9,309 nt of DNA. Origin: Candidatus Magasanikiibacteriota bacterium. GTDB lineage: Bacteria; Patescibacteriota; Patescibacteriia; Magasanikbacterales; 2-02-FULL-50-9b. This document shows, one piece after another, positions 6,026 to 9,309 of this stretch. Below the pieces are notes generated by a model that was not told the DNA's origin, did no database searches, and saw only the letters and a list, made by a program, of their open reading frames with translations. The position numbers were made by a program, and so were the translations under genes. The stretch covers positions 1 through 9,309 of the forward strand of contig JAPLWO010000084.1 of assembly GCA_026396555.1 (NCBI GenBank). The letters are read 5' to 3'. Positions within the stretch are counted from its first letter, which is position 1; each line of letters begins with the position of its first letter.

Positions 6026-6280
6026 ATGGCAAACTTTCCTTTCTACTACATTTTGTTTGCGTACCTGATTTTTCTCGCGATTTTCTTCATCTTCTCCTTC
6101 GCAAATATTTCACATCTCTACGCGACCGGTACATTTACACTTCCCGCATTTGCTGTCACATCCATCGTTAGTATCTGGTGTGTATTAATTCTGGGAGCAA
6201 CATTAGTAAGCCTCGCAAATGTTAATTGGAACACAACGGTTGTATTGTTGGGTCCTGCAGGATTCGTAACGTTTCAATAA
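6026..6280 (+). CDS. Small two-helix membrane protein of unknown function
   Basis: An 84-residue hydrophobic protein that I do not recognise. Two likely transmembrane helices lie at about residues 6-27 (rich in F, I, L) and 43-65, joined by a short segment with HLYATGTF. The C-terminal tail, VNWNTTVVLLGPAGFVTFQ, is uncharged and may re-enter or lie along the membrane. Both termini are probably on the same side. It has only one Met, so ATG 6026 is the start. It begins 16 nt after the ruvB stop and ends 3 nt before the PH-domain gene, so cotranscription is likely. No Shine-Dalgarno is visible. TATAAT sits 2 nt before the ATG, too close to promote this gene from its first codon. Hydrophobic pattern, spacing and coding-like composition argue that it is real. 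A partner role with the PH-domain membrane protein is a guess from adjacency. Confidence 0.75.
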   Translation: MANFPFYYILFAYLIFLAIFFIFSFANISHLYATGTFTLPAFAVTSIVSIWCVLILGATLVSLANVNWNTTVVLLGPAGFVTFQ

Positions 6281-6283
6281 TCT

Positions 6284-6838
6284 ATGAAACTCGGTGAAGT
6301 CATCAAACAAAAATCGTACGAAAAAATTGTTTTTATTATTCGCGAACATTGGCTCACATACGTGCCGACAGCGATCATGATGCTTATCCTTGCCATGCTC
6401 CCAGTAGCGCTTTATTACGTAACTATCACAACAAATCCAACTTTTTTTGACGACTTATATCAGCGCACGTTTCTTATATTAGTTCTCAGCATGTACGAAC
6501 TCTCGATTGCGCTTTTTTTCTACTCGAGCTTTCTCATGTACTATCTCAACATGCTGATCGTCACGAATGATCGTTTAATTGAAATCAAACAAAATAATTT
6601 ATTTTCACGATTGGTTTCTGAAATGGATTTATACAAAATTCAAGATTCTTCAAGCGAAATCAACGGAATTATTCCAACAATTTTTGATTACGGAAAATTA
6701 ACAATTGAAACTGCAGGTGAACTTTCGAATTTTACATTCACGGCAGTTCCGCGTGTTAATGAAGTGCGCCGACGACTGATCCAGCTCGCAGAAGACGATC
6801 GAAAATACCACAACAGCACCGAGGCTCACCAAATTTAA
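6284..6838 (+). CDS. Membrane protein with bacterial PH domain (bPH2/YdbS-like)
   Basis: A 184-residue membrane protein. Two transmembrane helices are predicted at about residues 27-48 and 63-89, followed by a cytoplasmic bacterial pleckstrin-homology domain of the YdbS type. Its marks are L91-I-V-T-N-D-R-L-I99, N104-N-L-F-S-R-L-V-S-E-M-D-L-Y-K-I-Q-D121, G137-K-L-T-I-E-T-A-G145 and F150-T-F-T-A-V-P156. This order (VTNDRLI, then LFSR, then L..IQD, then the ETAG strand, then F..VP) is typical of bPH2. The tail is short, charged and polar. Such proteins are common in bacteria and mostly uncharacterised; envelope or membrane-stress roles are proposed for some. ATG 6284 follows the previous stop by 3 nt, so the two are probably translated from one mRNA. 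No Shine-Dalgarno is seen. The 3' end faces the SpoIID gene with only 11 bp between the stops and no terminator hairpin visible there. Confidence 0.85.
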   Translation: MKLGEVIKQKSYEKIVFIIREHWLTYVPTAIMMLILAMLPVALYYVTITTNPTFFDDLYQRTFLILVLSMYELSIALFFYSSFLMYYLNMLIVTNDRLIEIKQNNLFSRLVSEMDLYKIQDSSSEINGIIPTIFDYGKLTIETAGELSNFTFTAVPRVNEVRRRLIQLAEDDRKYHNSTEAHQI

Positions 6839-6849
6839 AATCTATCTTT

Positions 6850-8265
6850 TTATTCGTACACTTTTTTAAGTTGTACGCCCGTGTAGTAGTACGTCAAAAC
6901 TTGTTCATACGTCCATCCATCTTTTTGAACGCGGAATTTCGCATCTTGTGTACTCATGCCTACGCCGTGTCCGAGCATTTTTTTGCCCGCATCATATTTT
7001 GCGACAACCGGCTTCAACCATGGCTTATCTGTTCCGCCCCACACCGATTTCCATCCACGCGTCATACCATTTGATCGCGTAAAATATGGAGTGACGACAG
7101 GTTTATTTTGATATGTGACCAAAACACCTTCCGTTTCTTTAAGTGCCGCAACACCATTTGGATTCGATTTCTCCGCTGAATACCCTTTATACATTTGATC
7201 CCACACCGCGTGAACATCCCACAATCGATCTGGGTGACTCGCACCGTCCGGTAAATAAATATACGCATACGTTCGCGCCGCCGTATAAACAGCTTTCTGC
7301 AATTCGTCACGTTCTGAATTCCCTGTTTCAACAAGTCCACGCAAATAATATTCCATGGGCAATTCGTTGATCATCCACAAACCCTTTATTTTATCGCTCC
7401 ATCGCAATTCAAACGAGTCACGATATTCATTATATGTAATTGATTTATTCCATTTCGCGCCGTCAGATTTATCCGCTAATAAAAATCGTGATTCTGGATC
7501 ATCAGCAAGCAAACGAAACGGCTGTGATGACTGCGATGTCGTTCCGTTAAATGTAAATAAATATGTTTTACCGACTTGATCATATTCAATGACGCATTTA
7601 TCGTCGATCCCTAAGATCGCAATCGGCGTTCCATCGAGTTGCGAGACGTGATAGCTTCCGGAGCTCACATGAATTGAAACAGCGCCTTCAGTTTTTCCAA
7701 GCGCAACGCGGATGCGTGGCTGTGGCAATAATTTTTCTGAAACGTCCGCCGTGCTTTCTGGATTCAAAACTTCAATCGGTAGAGAAATTGATCCACCTGA
7801 CGCCATCGCACCATCGATTAATAATGTTGCGCTAATCATGTATGAGCCCGGCTGATCTGGAGCTGTTAACGAAATATCATAAAACTCCAATCGCCCTCCC
7901 GGAAGCGGCGTTGTAATTTTAATTGCATTCGCACCAAACAAACTACTGTCAGATGAAATGTATTTAATCTCGCGTGTTTTCCACGTTGTTTTTTCGACAT
8001 TTTTAAATCCGTAGCGAACCGAAATTTTTTCACCTGGTGCTAAACGTAAACTGTCCGCGCTTGAAATTAAGAGCTGTGCTTTATGTGCGGGTAGCACAAC
8101 AACTTTTTTTGCAGGAGCTGCCTTAACTTTAGGCTTTGCAACAGTTTTTTTTACAACCGAAACTTTTTTTGAAATAACCTTAGTAGCCTGCGCATTTCCA
8201 ATCGCAGGAGTAAGTAATAACGCGCCGAGTGCCGCGCAAAAGATGTACGATCTAAATAATCTCAT
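6850..8265 (-). CDS. Secreted SpoIID/LytB-domain protein with Ig-like N-terminal domain
   Basis: A 471-residue exported protein. A signal peptide covers residues 1 to about 27 (basic start, hydrophobic core, IGNAQA). A Lys/Ala/Val-rich stretch (28-57) may bind the cell wall or act as a linker. Residues about 65-167 look like an NBR1-type Ig-like beta domain (LAPGEKISVRYGFKNVEKTTW, then a PGG turn, then APDQPGSYMISATLL). The SpoIID/LytB domain spans about 278-468: Y281-R-D-S-F-E-L, L303-P-M-E-Y-Y-L-R-G310, A329-A-R-T-Y-A334, H352-A-V-W-D-Q-M-Y-K-G, G380-V-L-V-T-Y, and G432-H-G-V-G-M-S438. SpoIID is a lytic transglycosylase of denuded peptidoglycan and LytB is an amidase enhancer; outside spore formers this domain is linked to wall remodelling. 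The usual SEMP segment with the catalytic Glu is here VETGN (312-316), whose Glu may replace it. ATG 8265 has a GAGGT Shine-Dalgarno nine bases upstream, embedded in the long hairpin. Confidence 0.9.
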   Translation of the reverse strand: MRLFRSYIFCAALGALLLTPAIGNAQATKVISKKVSVVKKTVAKPKVKAAPAKKVVVLPAHKAQLLISSADSLRLAPGEKISVRYGFKNVEKTTWKTREIKYISSDSSLFGANAIKITTPLPGGRLEFYDISLTAPDQPGSYMISATLLIDGAMASGGSISLPIEVLNPESTADVSEKLLPQPRIRVALGKTEGAVSIHVSSGSYHVSQLDGTPIAILGIDDKCVIEYDQVGKTYLFTFNGTTSQSSQPFRLLADDPESRFLLADKSDGAKWNKSITYNEYRDSFELRWSDKIKGLWMINELPMEYYLRGLVETGNSERDELQKAVYTAARTYAYIYLPDGASHPDRLWDVHAVWDQMYKGYSAEKSNPNGVAALKETEGVLVTYQNKPVVTPYFTRSNGMTRGWKSVWGGTDKPWLKPVVAKYDAGKKMLGHGVGMSTQDAKFRVQKDGWTYEQVLTYYYTGVQLKKVYE

Positions 8266-8271
8266 GGGAAT

Positions 8272-8432
8272 AGAACCTCAACACGAGCTCTCTTTCGTTA
8301 CGAGAAATAAAAATTTCGAGCGAAAAATATGAAGATCGAGGAGAGCTATCGGTAATAGCTCAACGAGATCTGAATATTTTACAGCCGAAATTTTTATTTC
8401 GCAGTAGAATATGGAGCTCGCGTTGAGGTTCT
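8272..8432. repeat. 161-bp imperfect palindrome (long hairpin) filling the intergenic gap
   Basis: All stems share one axis at 8352 (paired coordinates sum to 8704). From outside in: 8272-8290 with 8414-8432, 19 positions with one A-C mismatch that becomes G-U in a minus-strand RNA; a 13/13 internal loop (8291-8303, 8401-8413); 8304-8318 with 8386-8400, 15 perfect pairs; a 5/5 loop; 8324-8330 with 8374-8380, 7 pairs; a 2/2 loop; 8333-8337 with 8367-8371, 5 pairs; a 5/5 loop; 8343-8349 with 8355-8361, 7 pairs; and a 5-nt loop CGGTA. The 5' edge in the minus direction touches the ligase stop codon and the other edge contains the Shine-Dalgarno of the SpoIID gene. No flanking target duplication is seen. 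It could be an mRNA regulatory hairpin, a processed small RNA or a decayed palindromic mobile element; I cannot choose from one copy. Confidence 0.92.
8273..8279 (-). promoter_or_regulatory. Ribosome-binding site of the SpoIID-domain gene, inside the hairpin stem
   Basis: On the minus strand GAGGTTC lies 7 nt before ATG 8265; GAGGT is the Shine-Dalgarno core, with a 9-nt spacer. Every base of it pairs with the opposite arm of the 161-bp palindrome (8425-8431), so in the folded mRNA the ribosome-binding site would be hidden. Confidence 0.65.
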
Positions 8433-9309
8433 CAAGTATATCGCACCTGCAATGCCATCGCAACTAAAATCCAAAAAAGCACAGAAAAATCATTTTTAAA
8501 ATATGGAATATCAACGAGACCGTGGATAAAAATAATACACAGCACCGCAATGATCGTTCCCGCCCAAATGCGCGGCTCACTTTTTTTCTGCTTTGTTACA
8601 CGAATCATCCATACAAAAATTAATCCAAAAATCCATGCGAACGAAATAAGTCCGAGCACTCCAACTTCCGACCACAATGTCAAAACTAAATTATGCGGAT
8701 ACAAATAAATCTCAACATGTTTTAATTCGTGATAGGGCGCCACGCGCGTTTCATATCCTGCGAGTCCTGCACCGACAAACCAGCGCGGTTTCAACATCTC
8801 AATTGTTTCATGCCACATGTGTGTTCGAATTTGACCTGAAAAACCCTGGAGCAAAAACTCGTCCGCAAATTTTTGTTTGTATGGCGAAAGTACAAGCGCA
8901 ATCGTAAAAATTACGGCAGTCGCGAGCGCCCACACACGCGTTTGTTTTCGCGCCACAAAAAATATCCACGCAGTTCCGACGAGCGCTGCAGCTGCGCCCG
9001 AGCTCTGCGTAAAAATAATTGCGAGTGTGGATACTAACAAAACAAAAACAAACCACGCACGCGACCACCATTCCTTCACAATAAAAAACATTCCAACAAA
9101 AAATGGCATTACCAATTCTACATACAATGCGACCGCATTTGGATATCCAAAAAAAGCAGTCACGCGCCGCGTATCCGCTACTCGCCAATATAAATTAGGA
9201 ATTCCCCAACCGGTAATTTTTTGCACAATTGCGTACACGCCAACGACCGCTGCGGTCACGGAAAAACCCCATGCAAATGTTTTCAATTGCTCAGTCGATT
9301 CAAAATGGA
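8432..9309 (-). CDS. O-antigen ligase/Wzy-like polytopic membrane protein, C-terminal part (partial)
   Basis: The frame is open to the right edge, so the N-terminus lies outside the window; a TTG at 9286-9284 is in frame but internal, since coding sequence (HFESTEQL) precedes it. About 290 residues are visible, with six or more hydrophobic helices. Family marks of the O-antigen ligase/polymerase superfamily (Wzy_C): AFFGYPNAVALYVEL; TQSSGA, where SRG is usual; a large extracytoplasmic loop with FSGQIRTHMWHETIEML and GAGLAGYE; then HNLVLTLWSEVGVLG, which fits the WaaL motif H[NSQ]X9GXXG, its His codon at 8695-8693. HGLVDIPYFKND precedes the last helix. Such enzymes join or polymerise lipid-linked glycans at the outer face of the membrane; in a CPR cell the acceptor is unknown (surface glycan or glycoprotein). 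Stop TGA 8434-8432 abuts the long hairpin, and the SpoIID-domain gene follows in the same direction. Confidence 0.88.
   Translation of the reverse strand, partial: HFESTEQLKTFAWGFSVTAAVVGVYAIVQKITGWGIPNLYWRVADTRRVTAFFGYPNAVALYVELVMPFFVGMFFIVKEWWSRAWFVFVLLVSTLAIIFTQSSGAAAALVGTAWIFFVARKQTRVWALATAVIFTIALVLSPYKQKFADEFLLQGFSGQIRTHMWHETIEMLKPRWFVGAGLAGYETRVAPYHELKHVEIYLYPHNLVLTLWSEVGVLGLISFAWIFGLIFVWMIRVTKQKKSEPRIWAGTIIAVLCIIFIHGLVDIPYFKNDFSVLFWILVAMALQVRYT

Noticed and set aside
8272..8432. Integron attC site
   Set aside because: The arms hold CCTCAAC and GTTGAGG, each one base off the attC core (RYYYAAC/GTTRRRY), but there is no integrase or cassette array, and the symmetric internal loops differ from the extrahelical-base pattern of attC.
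8262..8440. Insertion sequence or MITE with target-site duplication
   Set aside because: No direct repeat of the flanks is visible and there is only one copy in the window; a mobile origin remains possible but is unsupported here.
8278..8463. A 61-codon minus-strand frame running through the palindrome
   Set aside because: It overlaps the end of the ligase gene and lies mostly in the inverted repeat; its protein has no recognisable pattern and is best explained as a by-product of the hairpin.
1..9309. tRNA, rRNA or CRISPR
   Set aside because: No cloverleaf with a GTTCRA-type T arm and CCA end, no rRNA-like sequence and no regularly spaced repeats were seen by eye; a tRNAscan or CRISPR search was not possible.

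Overview
The window looks like a chromosomal segment from a streamlined bacterium, most likely Patescibacteria (CPR), in the Parcubacteria-like part of that group. The signs are gene content and style: a class II ribonucleotide reductase next to a cobalamin adenosyltransferase, RuvB with a GNPGLGKTT Walker A, a small membrane protein plus a PH-domain membrane protein, a secreted SpoIID/LytB protein and an O-antigen-ligase-type membrane protein. Genes are tightly packed. TGA is used as a stop (nrdJ, Nudix, ligase), so the Gracilibacteria/SR1 code is unlikely. The taxonomic placement is inference, not a search result.

Layout. Bases 1-234 (+) hold the 3' end of a DUF475/TerC-like membrane protein, which overlaps tail-to-tail with a leftward Nudix hydrolase (200-637). 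The Nudix gene lies 1 nt downstream of a PduO-type ATP:cob(I)alamin adenosyltransferase (639-1181). A clear intrinsic terminator (1208-1239) separates these from the leftward 1164-residue nrdJ (1260-4754). The 223-bp divergent region 4755-4977 is regulatory. It holds two NrdR-box-like palindromes, a perfect DnaA box and two candidate extended -10 promoters. Rightward come ruvB (4978-6009), an 84-residue two-helix membrane protein (6026-6280) and a bPH2-domain membrane protein (6284-6838). These converge on a leftward pair: an O-antigen-ligase-like gene entering from the right edge (8432-9309) and a SpoIID/LytB-domain secreted protein (6850-8265).

How the genes fit together. NrdJ makes deoxyribonucleotides using adenosylcobalamin, and the neighbouring adenosyltransferase makes that cofactor from cobalamin, so the two form a functional pair. 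The NrdR boxes and the DnaA box suggest that dNTP supply is tied to nucleotide status and perhaps to replication. SpoIID and the ligase point to cell-envelope work.

The most unusual structure is the 161-bp intergenic element at 8272-8432. It is one long imperfect palindrome whose stems are all in register about a single centre (8352). It fills the gap between the ligase stop codon and the ribosome-binding site of the SpoIID gene, and its outer stem contains that ribosome-binding site. A second recurring theme is the motif TGNTATACT upstream of nrdJ, ruvB and pduO. None of these three genes has a visible Shine-Dalgarno sequence, and in ruvB the motif is so close to the ATG that a nearly leaderless mRNA is expected. 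I see no tRNA, rRNA, CRISPR array, transposase or phage gene.
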